Shown: positions 8,436-18,270 of the stretch, one piece after another
Layout of the letters: every line of letters starts with the position of its first letter
How positions within the stretch are numbered: the stretch's first letter is position 1
DNA from: Deefgea tanakiae
GTDB lineage: Bacteria > Pseudomonadota > Gammaproteobacteria > Burkholderiales > Chitinibacteraceae
Length of the DNA stretch: 64,000 bases
Direction: 5' to 3'
NCBI RefSeq assembly: GCF_019665765.1
Contig: NZ_CP081150.1
Location: 1,922,001 to 1,986,000, forward strand
Translations under genes and position numbers: made by a program
Notes under the pieces: generated by a model
Databases searched by the model: none
What the model was told of the DNA's origin: nothing
What the model saw: the letters and a program-made list of their open reading frames with translations, nothing else

Positions 8436-9755
8436 TTACCAGCATTTCTCTAGGGCATTTAAAGTGCCAGCGAGCAAAAATTGAGCTTCAGCGTCAGTCA
8501 TCGTATAGGGTGGCATAAAATAGAGCGTATTGCCGATCGGGCGCAATAAAATTTCTTCTTTTAGCGCCGCCACAAAGCACTCGGTGGCAAAGTTTGGCGA
8601 TACATCGCTGATTTCAAACGCCCAAATCATTCCGCACTGTCGCCAGTTTTGAATTCGTGGGTGTTGCGCCAAAGGTGCAAAAATCTCACTAAAGCGTGCG
8701 GATTTTTCGCGATTAACAGCAATCACATCATCATCTTTAAATATTGCCAAAGTGGCCAAGGCTGCCGCACACGCCAATGCATTGCCAGTATACGAATGAG
8801 AATGCAAAAAAGCTTTGGCGGTTTCATCAGCATAAAAGGCAGTATAGACCGCTTCACTGCATAAAACAGCAGCCAAGGGCAAATACCCCCCAGTAATACC
8901 TTTTGATAGGCACAGTAAATCGGGCTTAATCCCCGCTTGTTCACAAGCAAACATCGTTCCTGTGCGACCAAAACCCACTGCAATTTCATCAGCGATCAAT
9001 AACACATTGTATTGATCACACAGTATTCGCGCCTGTGCCAGATAAATAGGATGATACATCGCCATACCTGCCGCACCTTGCACCAGCGGCTCGACAATCA
9101 GTGCTGCAATTTCGCTGTGATGCGCAGTCAGTACTCGTTCTAAATCTTGCAATGCACACAGCGCAACGTCTTCGGCTGTTTGTTCACCCTGTGCTTGGCG
9201 TGAATCAGGGCTTTGTACTGCAAAATTCTCTCGCACTAAAGGCGCATACGCAGTGCGGAAAATGGGCACATCGGTGACCGATAGCGCCCCCATGGTTTCA
9301 CCGTGATAGCTGTCTTGCAAATAGATGAAACGATTTTTTTCCGGCAGCCCCAAGTTGCGCCAATAATGAGCCGCCATTTTCAGCGCAATTTCCGTCGCCG
9401 ACGCACCATCTGAACCATAAAACGCGTGACCAAGTCCGGTTAATTCGGCGAGTTGCTCAGATAGTTCCACCACCGGCTGATGCGTAAACCCCGCCAACAT
9501 CACATGCTCAAGTTGATCCATTTGCGCAGTAATAGCCGCTTTGATGCGCGGCTGATTGTGGCCGAATAAATTCACCCACCAACTCGATACCGCATCCAAA
9601 TATCGATGGCCGTCCATGTCGTATAGCCAAACGCCATCGCCGCGCGCAATCGGAATCAAAGGCAGCGTCTCGTGCCGCTTCATTTGCGTGCAAGGGTGCC
9701 AAACGGCAGCCAAGCTGCGATTCAACCAAGTTTGATTTTGAGCGTTTTGATCCAT
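8436..9755 (-). CDS. bioA: adenosylmethionine-8-amino-7-oxononanoate aminotransferase
   Basis: About 439 residues, the normal BioA length. It transfers the amino group of S-adenosylmethionine to 7-keto-8-aminopelargonate in biotin synthesis. Features: the N-terminal VWHPCTQMKRHE segment typical of BioA, the SSWWVNLFGH substrate region, DEIAVGFGRTG, and the PLP lysine in LSKGITGG. The ATG at 9755 is preferred; a GTG at 9776 is in frame, but the segment between resembles a dispersed repeat (GAATGGCTACATC). Neither start has a strong ribosome site. No other bio genes are in the window. Confidence 0.93.
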   Translation of the reverse strand: MDQNAQNQTWLNRSLAAVWHPCTQMKRHETLPLIPIARGDGVWLYDMDGHRYLDAVSSWWVNLFGHNQPRIKAAITAQMDQLEHVMLAGFTHQPVVELSEQLAELTGLGHAFYGSDGASATEIALKMAAHYWRNLGLPEKNRFIYLQDSYHGETMGALSVTDVPIFRTAYAPLVRENFAVQSPDSRQAQGEQTAEDVALCALQDLERVLTAHHSEIAALIVEPLVQGAAGMAMYHPIYLAQARILCDQYNVLLIADEIAVGFGRTGTMFACEQAGIKPDLLCLSKGITGGYLPLAAVLCSEAVYTAFYADETAKAFLHSHSYTGNALACAAALATLAIFKDDDVIAVNREKSARFSEIFAPLAQHPRIQNWRQCGMIWAFEISDVSPNFATECFVAALKEEILLRPIGNTLYFMPPYTMTDAEAQFLLAGTLNALEKCW

Positions 9756-9781
9756 CAAGATGTAGCCATTCAACACAATAA
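9751..9781. repeat. possible dispersed-repeat fragment at the bioA start
   Basis: On the minus strand, GAATGGCTACATCTTGAT closely matches the right arm of the palindrome at 56644-56658 (ATGGCTACAGCTTGATAC). No left arm was found. It overlaps the beginning of bioA and leaves its start codon uncertain. Confidence 0.3.
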
Positions 9782-9786
9782 TCAGC

Positions 9787-12417
9787 TTATCTTACCGATT
9801 TTCTGGCTGCGGCTGTAGTCAGCATTTTTTCTAGCTCCACCAAAGCGGCAATCAACAACGCTCCCGCGACGATCCAAATCCAGTACTGCGTCGGAAACGG
9901 GCTGGATGCAAACAAGCGATTCATCGGCGACCAATAGGTAAAGAGCCCTTGCAGCACAATCATTGAGCCACTGCCAAACCAGACCCACGGATTGCTCCAC
10001 CAACCTAAAGTCCAGCAACCGCCAGTTAAAGAGCGGCAAGTAAATAAATAGGCAATTTCACCGACAACAAAAGCATTGACAGCTATCGTTCGTGCTTGCT
10101 CTACAGGGACTTTCAGCGCCAAAGCCCAATAAAATAGACCAAATACCAAGATTAAAAACAATGATCCAACCAAAACCATCCGAATCACCAGCGTTTTACC
10201 CAGCAACGGGCTAGTGGGATTGCGTGGAGGCTGCTGCATTACCGTGGGCTCGACCGGCTCAAACGCCAGCATCATGCCCAACAACAGCGCCGTACTCATA
10301 TTGATCCAGAGGATTTGCAGCGGCGTCACCGGCAGTAGCGTGCCGCTTAAAATCGCCACTAGAATGACGCAGCCTTCGCCGATATTGGTCGGTAAAGTCC
10401 AAGTAATGAATTTCTGTAAATTGGCGTACACGCCCCGCCCTTGCCGCACGGCGGCGACCAAGGTCGCAAAATTATTGTCAGTGAGCACCATTGCCGCGGC
10501 TTCTTTCGCCACCTCGGTACCGCCCTTCCCCATTGCGATGCCAATCTCAGCAGCTTTGAGTGCGGGCGCGTCATTTACACCATCCCCCGTCATCGCAACA
10601 ATTTCACCGTTAGCTTGTAATGCTCGAACCAGTTCGAGTTTTTGCTCGGGCGCAACACGCGCAAACACTGCCACATTACGCACAATCTCTTGCAATTGCT
10701 GTGGGCTATTTTTGGCTAACTCTTGGCCAGTAAGAACTGTCGTGTTGGCTTGCATCAAGCCCAATTGCGTCGCAATCGCTGCCGCCGTCACCGGATGATC
10801 GCCGGTAATCATTTTGATGCGAATACCCGCAGCTTGGCATTGCTCAATCGCCGCATTAACCTCTTGGCGTGGCGGATCGATCATGCCGATCAAGCCTAAA
10901 AAGTGCCAATTACTGGCTGGATTGGGCGTGTTTAAATCGAGCTCTAGTTCAAGCTTAGCTTCGTCACTGTCTCGCACCGCAAAAGCCAACACGCGCAAAC
11001 CCATGGCGGCCATTTCACTGACTTGAGCAGCGACCTCGTCACCCAAAGCACACAAGGGCAAAATGACTTCCGGCGCGCCTTTGATGTAATGCTGCGCGAT
11101 CGTGTTATCAACTACCTGATGCAAGGTCTGCATACTTTTGCGTTCGGCGCTGAACGGCACCGCATCTTGCCTTGGTGCTTGCTGGCGAATTTGCGTGACA
11201 TCCATTCCCATTTGCTGCGCCAATACCAATAGCGCAGTTTCAGTCGGATCCCCCGTAAATGAACCATCAGCAAGCTGCATCGCATCGTTGCATAGTACTG
11301 CCCCGTGAATCAGGAGCAATGTATCTTTCTCTATGTCTTTATTATCAAAGACTCCATCAATATACTTAAGATCAATAATTGTTTTAGCTACACACAGCGC
11401 AGTCACCGTCATACGATTTTCAGTCAAGGTGCCGGTTTTATCCGAGCAAATCACCGTTGTGCCGCCCAAGGTTTCTACCGCAGGTAAGTGGCGAATAATC
11501 GCGCCTTGCTTGGCCATTCGCGCTACGCCAATCGCCAGCGTGATCGTCACAGCGGCCGGCAAGCCCTCGGGAATTGCACCAATCGCCAACGCGACTGCAG
11601 CCATAAACATGGCATACGCGCTTTCGCCACGCATCAAACCCACGGCAAACGTCACCGCCGCCAAGGCGATGATGATCCACAAGAGTTGATTAGCAAATTG
11701 CGCGATTTGCCGCGTCAACGGCGTGATCATCGCGTCAGTTCGCAATAAACTGGCCGCAATTTTTCCCGTCTCGGTATTTAATCCGGTCGCGACAACCACG
11801 CCTTTTGCATTACCACGCAACAGCATCGTGCCGCCAAACACCATATTGCCGCGCTCAGCCAATTGCGTTGCGGCATCCAGCACATCGATGTGCTTATTGA
11901 CGGGCAAGGATTCACCGGTCAACATTGCCTCATGTGCCGCCAATTCATTGGCATGAAATAATCGCAAATCGGCAGGGACTTTGTCCCCTGCAGCCAAGTG
12001 CACCACATCACCCGGCACCAATTCTTCGACCGCCAAACGCAGCGCTTGCCCAGCGCGCACCGTATGAACGTCTTGCCCTAGATGCTCGGCCAAAGCCAAC
12101 AGCGCTTGCTCAGCGCGGCCTTCTTGAATCAAGCCAACAGCCGCATTAATTACGACAACGCCAAAAATCACTGAAGCATCGACCCATTCGCCCAATATCA
12201 GCGTCACGGCCCCTGCGAAAATCAACACCAAGACCAAAGGCTGCGATAACTGATTCCAAATGCGCCGCCATAACGGCACCGTAACAGCAGTCGGTAATTG
12301 ATTTTTGCCGTATTCCAGTTGCCGCGTTTGCGCGAGCTCATTGCTCAAGCCTTCCTCTGGATGCGACTGCCAGTGCGCAAGGACTTCGTCCGAACTCATT
12401 TGATGCCAAATCTTCAC
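9787..12417 (-). CDS. P-type cation-transporting ATPase (P2 type, probably Ca2+)
   Basis: 876 residues with the full P-type set: actuator TGES (167-170), phosphorylated Asp326 in DKTGTLT, the TGDHPVTA and TGDGVNDAPALK motifs, and about ten membrane helices. The PEGLPA motif in helix M4 (283-288) and the N-terminal cation-ATPase domain place it in subfamily P2, most like Ca2+ pumps of the SERCA/PMR1 group; the ion is inferred. The start is GTG with a good GGAGG ribosome site six bases before it. It precedes bioA on the same strand and is divergent from ltaE. Confidence 0.92.
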   Translation of the reverse strand: MKIWHQMSSDEVLAHWQSHPEEGLSNELAQTRQLEYGKNQLPTAVTVPLWRRIWNQLSQPLVLVLIFAGAVTLILGEWVDASVIFGVVVINAAVGLIQEGRAEQALLALAEHLGQDVHTVRAGQALRLAVEELVPGDVVHLAAGDKVPADLRLFHANELAAHEAMLTGESLPVNKHIDVLDAATQLAERGNMVFGGTMLLRGNAKGVVVATGLNTETGKIAASLLRTDAMITPLTRQIAQFANQLLWIIIALAAVTFAVGLMRGESAYAMFMAAVALAIGAIPEGLPAAVTITLAIGVARMAKQGAIIRHLPAVETLGGTTVICSDKTGTLTENRMTVTALCVAKTIIDLKYIDGVFDNKDIEKDTLLLIHGAVLCNDAMQLADGSFTGDPTETALLVLAQQMGMDVTQIRQQAPRQDAVPFSAERKSMQTLHQVVDNTIAQHYIKGAPEVILPLCALGDEVAAQVSEMAAMGLRVLAFAVRDSDEAKLELELDLNTPNPASNWHFLGLIGMIDPPRQEVNAAIEQCQAAGIRIKMITGDHPVTAAAIATQLGLMQANTTVLTGQELAKNSPQQLQEIVRNVAVFARVAPEQKLELVRALQANGEIVAMTGDGVNDAPALKAAEIGIAMGKGGTEVAKEAAAMVLTDNNFATLVAAVRQGRGVYANLQKFITWTLPTNIGEGCVILVAILSGTLLPVTPLQILWINMSTALLLGMMLAFEPVEPTVMQQPPRNPTSPLLGKTLVIRMVLVGSLFLILVFGLFYWALALKVPVEQARTIAVNAFVVGEIAYLFTCRSLTGGCWTLGWWSNPWVWFGSGSMIVLQGLFTYWSPMNRLFASSPFPTQYWIWIVAGALLIAALVELEKMLTTAAARKSVR

Positions 12418-12483
12418 AATCGGCCTCCATAGGCTGGAATGCTCTATTTAGTTTAGACTGCTTAAATCCAAAAAGGAGCCTCT

Positions 12484-13512
12484 ATGGACAATATACTGGA
12501 CTTGCGCAGCGACACTGTTACTCAGCCCACACCTGCCATGCGTATGGCAATGGCCAATGCCATCGTAGGCGATGATTGTTATGGCGATGATCCAACGGTC
12601 ATTGAACTAGAACAACAAGCTGCGGCGAAACTGGGTAAAGCCGCCGCACTCTTTGTACCGACTGGCACGATGGGCAATCAATTGGCAATTTTCACGCATT
12701 GCCAGCCCGGCAATGAAGTAATTGTTGGCGATGATAGTCATATTGTTTGGCATGAAGTAGGAGCCGCCGCAGTCATTAGCGGCGTGCAACTTCGGACGAT
12801 TGAAAGTCATCTTGGCGCACTCGATGCGGCCAAAATCCATAGCAAAATCCGCCACGGAGCTGATATTCATGAGCCACAAACCGGCTTGATTTGCGTCGAA
12901 AACGCGCATTCAAATGGCCGCGTGATTCCACTGGCAACAATGCAAGAAATTTGGCAAGTTGCGCAAGCTGAAAACGTGCCGGTGCATTTAGACGGTGCTC
13001 GTGTGTTTAACGCCGCAGCCCATTTGAACGTCGACGTGCGCGAGATCACGCAGTATTGCGATACGGTGATGTTTTGCTTGAGCAAAGGCTTAGCCGCGCC
13101 AATTGGCTCAATATTGGCTGGCAATGAGGCATTTATTGCTAAAGCACGCAAAAAACGCAAACTACTCGGTGGCGGTTTGCGTCAAGTTGGCGTATTGGCA
13201 GCACCCGGATTGATTGCACTCAATGAAATGCCACAGCGTTTACATGAGGACCACCGCAATGCGCAATTACTAGCTCAGCAGCTATCTACGATTGAGGGAA
13301 TTGAAATTGATTTATCCGCGGTGCACATCAATATGGTGTGGTTGCGCTTCACCCGCGAGCTTGACGTAGAATTTCTAATGCAAACACTCACGCAAGCGCA
13401 AATCAAAGCCAATCCACCTGAACACGGCTGGATGCGACTGGTGACACATTGGCAAATTACAAACGCAGATTTATCAAGAATCGTCAGCGCCTTGAAGACT
13501 GCTTTAAACTAA
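12484..13512 (+). CDS. ltaE: low-specificity L-threonine aldolase
   Basis: 342 residues. A PLP enzyme of the beta-eliminating lyase family that cleaves L-threonine or allo-threonine to glycine and acetaldehyde. The N-terminal LDLRSDTVTQPTPAMR segment, the GDDCYGDDPTV loop, HLDGAR and the PLP-binding Lys201 in CLSKGLAAPIG are all present. The start has a strong ribosome site (AAGGAG). Divergent from the ATPase gene with about 65 bases between. Confidence 0.93.
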   Translation: MDNILDLRSDTVTQPTPAMRMAMANAIVGDDCYGDDPTVIELEQQAAAKLGKAAALFVPTGTMGNQLAIFTHCQPGNEVIVGDDSHIVWHEVGAAAVISGVQLRTIESHLGALDAAKIHSKIRHGADIHEPQTGLICVENAHSNGRVIPLATMQEIWQVAQAENVPVHLDGARVFNAAAHLNVDVREITQYCDTVMFCLSKGLAAPIGSILAGNEAFIAKARKKRKLLGGGLRQVGVLAAPGLIALNEMPQRLHEDHRNAQLLAQQLSTIEGIEIDLSAVHINMVWLRFTRELDVEFLMQTLTQAQIKANPPEHGWMRLVTHWQITNADLSRIVSALKTALN

Positions 13513-13610
13513 TTTTTAAACGCCAATCGGGCAAGTCGCATGCACAAACTCGTCTTTGATACTTACTTTTCTTACTTAAAACATCATTTAAGTCATCAAT
13601 TTCTGACTTA

Positions 13611-13671
13611 GTTACAATTTTGACACGAGGCTAAGCTATTTTTTTGCACTGAATAAGCATTCAACTACAAT
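13611..13671 (+). promoter_or_regulatory. candidate promoter region of the repeat-protein gene
   Basis: A plausible -10 TACAAT (13666-13671) lies 16 bases after TTGCAC (13644-13649), a weak -35. Just upstream is GTTACAATTTTG (13611-13622) followed by CTAAGC and a T-run. The same order of GTTACAATTTTG, CTAAGC, T-run and TTGC occurs before the ompA-like gene (from 36286), so a shared control element is possible. Confidence 0.4.
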
Positions 13672-13712
13672 AATGTTGTCAACACAAAAACCAATCAAAA
13701 GGCTTACACATC

Positions 13713-14270
13713 ATGAAAAAACGTTCAGTTCTAGTTGCAGCGATTCTTTCTCTTGCCAGCGTAACTGCGATGGCCGCTACAGCAAGCGCACCTATGAAAG
13801 GTGAAGGTGGTAACGACAAAGCAACTGCACCAATGAAGGGTGAAGGCGGCAACGACAAAGCAGCTAAACCCATGAAAGGCGAAGGCGGCAACGACAAAGC
13901 GGCTAAACCTATGAAAGGCGAAGGCGGCAACGACAAAGCAGCTAAACCAATGAAAGGCGAAGGCGGCAACGACAAAGCCACTGCACCAATGAAAGGCGAA
14001 GGCGGCAATGACAAAGCCACTGCACCAATGAAAGGTGAAGGCGGCAACGACAAAGCGGCTAAACCTATGAAAGGCGAAGGCGGCAACGACAAAGCAGCAA
14101 AACCTATGAAAGGTGAAGGCGGCAACGACAAAGCGGCTAAACCTATGAAAGGCGAAGGCGGCAACGACAAAGCAGCTAAACCAATGAAAGGTGAAGGCGG
14201 CAATGACAAAGCAGCTAAACCTATGAAAGGCGAAGGCGGCAATGACAAAGCAGTAGCGCCAACGAAGTAA
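13713..14270 (+). CDS. secreted protein of twelve 13-residue tandem repeats
   Basis: 185 residues. A signal peptide (MKKR, hydrophobic core, likely cut after AMA at 19-21) is followed by twelve copies of a unit reading MKGEGGNDKA plus three variable residues (TAP, AKP or VAP), ending in Thr-Lys. The mature protein is nearly all Gly, Lys, Glu, Asp, Asn, Ala and Pro, with no cysteine or aromatic residue, so it is expected to be disordered, very soluble and rich in both charges. I do not recognise the family; the MxKDx pentapeptide repeat proteins of other Betaproteobacteria are a loose analogy. A terminator follows at 14331 and a secreted DUF4344 metallopeptidase is next on the same strand. Confidence 0.85.
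   Translation: MKKRSVLVAAILSLASVTAMAATASAPMKGEGGNDKATAPMKGEGGNDKAAKPMKGEGGNDKAAKPMKGEGGNDKAAKPMKGEGGNDKATAPMKGEGGNDKATAPMKGEGGNDKAAKPMKGEGGNDKAAKPMKGEGGNDKAAKPMKGEGGNDKAAKPMKGEGGNDKAAKPMKGEGGNDKAVAPTK
13794..14261 (+). repeat. twelve tandem 39-bp units
   Basis: The coding repeats are 39 bases each, in phase, and nearly identical also at third codon positions. That suggests recent expansion or ongoing homogenisation by slippage or unequal recombination. Two unit types (AAKP and TAP endings) are interleaved. The array keeps the minus strand open as well. Confidence 0.95.
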
Positions 14271-14330
14271 TTAAATTGAATATTGCTGCGAAAATGATCG
14301 ATTTTAATTGCGGCATACGCGTTTAAAGTA

Positions 14331-14357
14331 AAGGGTGGTTTTAGGCCACCCTTTTTC
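14331..14357 (+). terminator. rho-independent terminator after the repeat protein
   Basis: AAGGGTGG (14331-14338) pairs with CCACCCTT (14346-14353), loop of seven bases, followed by TTTC. It separates the repeat-protein gene from the metallopeptidase gene, whose start is only 20 bases further. Confidence 0.75.
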
Positions 14358-14372
14358 TATCGGGAGAAAAAG

Positions 14373-15164
14373 ATGCGAAACATCGTTCGATTTATTTCAA
14401 CGGCAATATTTTCAGCAACATTAAATATCGCTTTTGCAGCACCGCAAGTGATCGTCACCTATACACCGCCTGCTGATGAAAACTTGAAACCCTATTATGA
14501 ATTTTTAAAATCACATCAAGCACTCGAATCCGCCGGCAAAACCGCCGCACTCCTCAAATGGCCAACGCCGATTACACTCGAAACCAAACAATGCAATGAA
14601 GTGAATGCAATGTATGTGCCGGGTGAAGCTCGCGTCATAATGTGCTATGAAATTTTCAAAGACTTAGTAGAGAAAGTAGAAGCGCAACTGGGGCATCATG
14701 ACCAGAACTACCGCAATGACATCAAAAGAAATGCGGCTATTTTTCTATTTAGGCATGAATTAAGTCATGCGATTTTCGATATCTTCAAAATCCCATTGAT
14801 TGGCAACGAAGAAATTGCTGCTGATGCGGTGGCCTTTCATTACTCGCTCGAACAAAAAAATATCGAGGAAGTGAAAAAAGTATTGCAAGGTGCCAAATTC
14901 TATTTCATGCGCAGAAATGAAAATTTTGGTGACGACACCCGCTACGATTTCGGTGCTTTTTCCGATATTCACCCGCTATCTGAGCAACGTTATTTCAATA
15001 TGCTCTGCTATACCTATGCCAAATTCCCGGAGCAAGCCGAGTTTCTAGTGAAACAAGAACTATTACCACAAGGACGTGCTGACTATTGCCCTCGCGAATG
15101 GGATCAACTGCAATATGGCGTTCAGCGACTAATTCGCCCCTATGCGGTAAAGTTAAAAAAATAA
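14373..15164 (+). CDS. secreted putative metallopeptidase, DUF4344 family
   Basis: 263 residues. A signal peptide (about residues 1-22, ending IAFA) is followed by a domain with the zinc-peptidase motif HExxH at His128-Glu129-Leu-Ser-His132. GNEEIAADAVAFHYSLEQ follows and may supply the third ligand. Fold and motif fit the DUF4344 family of putative metallopeptidases; no substrate is known. It follows the repeat protein on the same strand but is separated from it by a terminator, so any functional link is a guess. Convergent with the thioredoxin gene. Confidence 0.8.
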   Translation: MRNIVRFISTAIFSATLNIAFAAPQVIVTYTPPADENLKPYYEFLKSHQALESAGKTAALLKWPTPITLETKQCNEVNAMYVPGEARVIMCYEIFKDLVEKVEAQLGHHDQNYRNDIKRNAAIFLFRHELSHAIFDIFKIPLIGNEEIAADAVAFHYSLEQKNIEEVKKVLQGAKFYFMRRNENFGDDTRYDFGAFSDIHPLSEQRYFNMLCYTYAKFPEQAEFLVKQELLPQGRADYCPREWDQLQYGVQRLIRPYAVKLKK

Positions 15165-15237
15165 GAACACCGTGCTGGGGGATGTCTGTATTTCTTCCCC
15201 CGGCAATCACTCAGTCTATGGGCGCTAAATATAAACG

Positions 15238-15732
15238 CTAACTTGCGTTATTGACCAATTTCACCAACTCAGCTTCGCTTAACTCACCGACAATTTTCTT
15301 AATTAAGCGGCCATCCTTGCCAAGGATAAAAGAAGTTGGGGTGAGTTGCACTTCACCAAATGATCTAGCGATTTCGCCACTTTGGTCATAAACCACTTCA
15401 AACGGCAACGGTACTTTGCTCAAATAATTTTGAATATACTGTGGATTGTCGTAGCTCATCGCCACCGCCACGGTGACTAGCTTATCTTTGCCTAATTCGT
15501 TTTGCGCTTTAACCAAACCCGGCATTTCCGCGATACAACCTGAGCAGCTGGTTGCCCAAAAATTAACCAAGACCACTTTACCTTTGAAATCGTCCAACTT
15601 GATGGTTTTGTTCTCTAGCGTTGTCATGGCTTGCGCTGTGGGGATGACCGATACAGGGCTAAAAAAAATTAACCCAAGTCCCGCGGCCACAACCACTACC
15701 GCAGCCAATGCCACCTTAACACTTGTTTTCAT
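15238..15732 (-). CDS. TlpA-like membrane-anchored or periplasmic thioredoxin
   Basis: 164 residues. An N-terminal hydrophobic segment (about residues 5-27) acts as anchor or signal, followed by a thioredoxin fold of the TlpA/ResA/AhpC-TSA type. The active site is WATSCSGCIAEMP, that is Cys-Ser-Gly-Cys, instead of the more usual CxPC. The usual cis-Pro is present in QLTPTSFIL. Probably a periplasmic thiol-disulfide reductase. The ATG at 15732 has a good ribosome site (AGGAAG); the in-frame start at 15768 does not. Confidence 0.85.
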   Translation of the reverse strand: MKTSVKVALAAVVVVAAGLGLIFFSPVSVIPTAQAMTTLENKTIKLDDFKGKVVLVNFWATSCSGCIAEMPGLVKAQNELGKDKLVTVAVAMSYDNPQYIQNYLSKVPLPFEVVYDQSGEIARSFGEVQLTPTSFILGKDGRLIKKIVGELSEAELVKLVNNAS

Positions 15733-15928
15733 CGCACTTCTTCCTTGAATTTTCGCTAAAGATACCACACCCGCCTTAGAGCAATAAATTTGGCTAAGGT
15801 TCCTTACAAATCAAGCTAACACGACCAATAGGGTATCAGACCGTAAAGCTTATTTATATAAACCCAGATCGCAATACCCCTATGATAATTAATTCCACTT
15901 TTTAATAGCAAAAAATACGCAGCCAGCC
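15733..15928. other. intergenic stretch between the thioredoxin gene and groES control region
   Basis: No coding frame recognised. An inverted pair, ATAGGGTAT (15828-15836) and ATACCCCTAT (15874-15883), lies about 37 bases apart with one extra base in the right arm. It may relate to the ATACCC repeat family or be chance. The promoter of the minus-strand thioredoxin gene must lie here, but I could not pick it out. Confidence 0.4.
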
Positions 15929-15958
15929 CTTGAAATAATGCCCTCTCGCCCCTACCAT
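15929..15958 (+). promoter_or_regulatory. sigma32-type heat-shock promoter of groES-groEL
   Basis: CTTGAAA (15929-15935), a 13-base spacer, then CCCCTACCAT (15949-15958), close to the RpoH consensus CTTGAAA-N13-15-CCCCATNT. It directly precedes the CIRCE operator, so groESL appears to have both positive (RpoH) and negative (HrcA) heat-shock control. Confidence 0.75.
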
Positions 15959-15985
15959 TTAGCACTCAAGCAAGCCGAGTGCTAA
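15959..15985. promoter_or_regulatory. CIRCE operator (HrcA binding site)
   Basis: TTAGCACTC (15959-15967), nine bases, GAGTGCTAA (15977-15985): an exact match to the CIRCE consensus. HrcA bound here represses groESL and is released on heat stress. It lies about 77 bases before the groES start, immediately after the sigma32-type -10 element. Confidence 0.97.
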
Positions 15986-16062
15986 ATTGGTTCTTTATCA
16001 GAACTCACTCGCTAGCCACCCTATTTTTTTAACGACTGTTCAATACTCAGGAGTTTTAATCC

Positions 16063-16347
16063 ATGAAAATTCGTCCATTGCATGACCGCGTAGTAATCAA
16101 ACGTGTTGAAGCTGAAGCAAAAACCGCCTCTGGCATTTTATTGGCAGGTAGCGCAGCTGAAAAACCAGATATGGGTGAAGTCGTTGCTGTTGGTACCGGC
16201 AAAGTATTAGAAAACGGCACAGTACAAGCGCTGTCAGTCAAAGTTGGCGATAAAGTATTGCTCGGCAAATACGCACAAAGCGTGAAAATCGACGGTGAAG
16301 AATTAGTTGTTGTTCGTGAAGAAGAAATCTTCGCGGTGATTGAATAA
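16063..16347 (+). CDS. groES: co-chaperonin GroES
   Basis: 94 residues, typical length. It begins [14 protein letters not shown], the family signature, and has the mobile-loop region with SGILL near residues 25-29. GroES caps the GroEL ring during ATP-driven protein folding in the cytoplasm. A strong ribosome site (CAGGAG) precedes the ATG. CIRCE and sigma32 signals lie upstream, and groEL follows after 93 bases. Confidence 0.98.
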   Translation: MKIRPLHDRVVIKRVEAEAKTASGILLAGSAAEKPDMGEVVAVGTGKVLENGTVQALSVKVGDKVLLGKYAQSVKIDGEELVVVREEEIFAVIE

Positions 16348-16425
16348 TTTTTGAATTGAAGCTTGTGCGCTTAGATCCTGCGGCTTTTTAAAGCTAAGGC
16401 TAAGCCACCCAACAAATACAAATGA

Positions 16426-18081
<1,656 letters not shown>

Positions 18082-18120
18082 TAGCCTAAGCAGCCAGCAC
18101 ATCGGCTGCGCCAGCATAAA

Positions 18121-18150
18121 AAACGCCATCCTTGTGATGGCGTTTTTTTA
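18121..18150 (+). terminator. groESL terminator
   Basis: AAACGCCATC (18121-18130) pairs with GATGGCGTTT (18136-18145), loop CTTGT, followed by a T-run. About 40 bases after the groEL stop. Confidence 0.88.
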
Positions 18151-18270
18151 TTTTGAATCAAAGCAAACGAATATCAGTCCATTCCATAGGTATGAATTCC
18201 ATTGCCTCGGGTAGAACCATGCTGTAAGCTTTTATCTCTGCCGATTAAAGGCAGTAGAAATTGAACATTA

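Noticed and set aside
13679-14248. Long minus-strand open frame through the repeat array (SLPPSPFIG repeats)
   Set aside because: It is the antisense reading of the 39-bp repeats, with no start signal of its own; the plus-strand reading has a signal peptide and a promoter.
15828-15883. Inverted pair ATAGGGTAT/ATACCCCTAT upstream of groES
   Set aside because: Short, with an indel and a 37-base gap; could be chance, so not called as a regulatory site.
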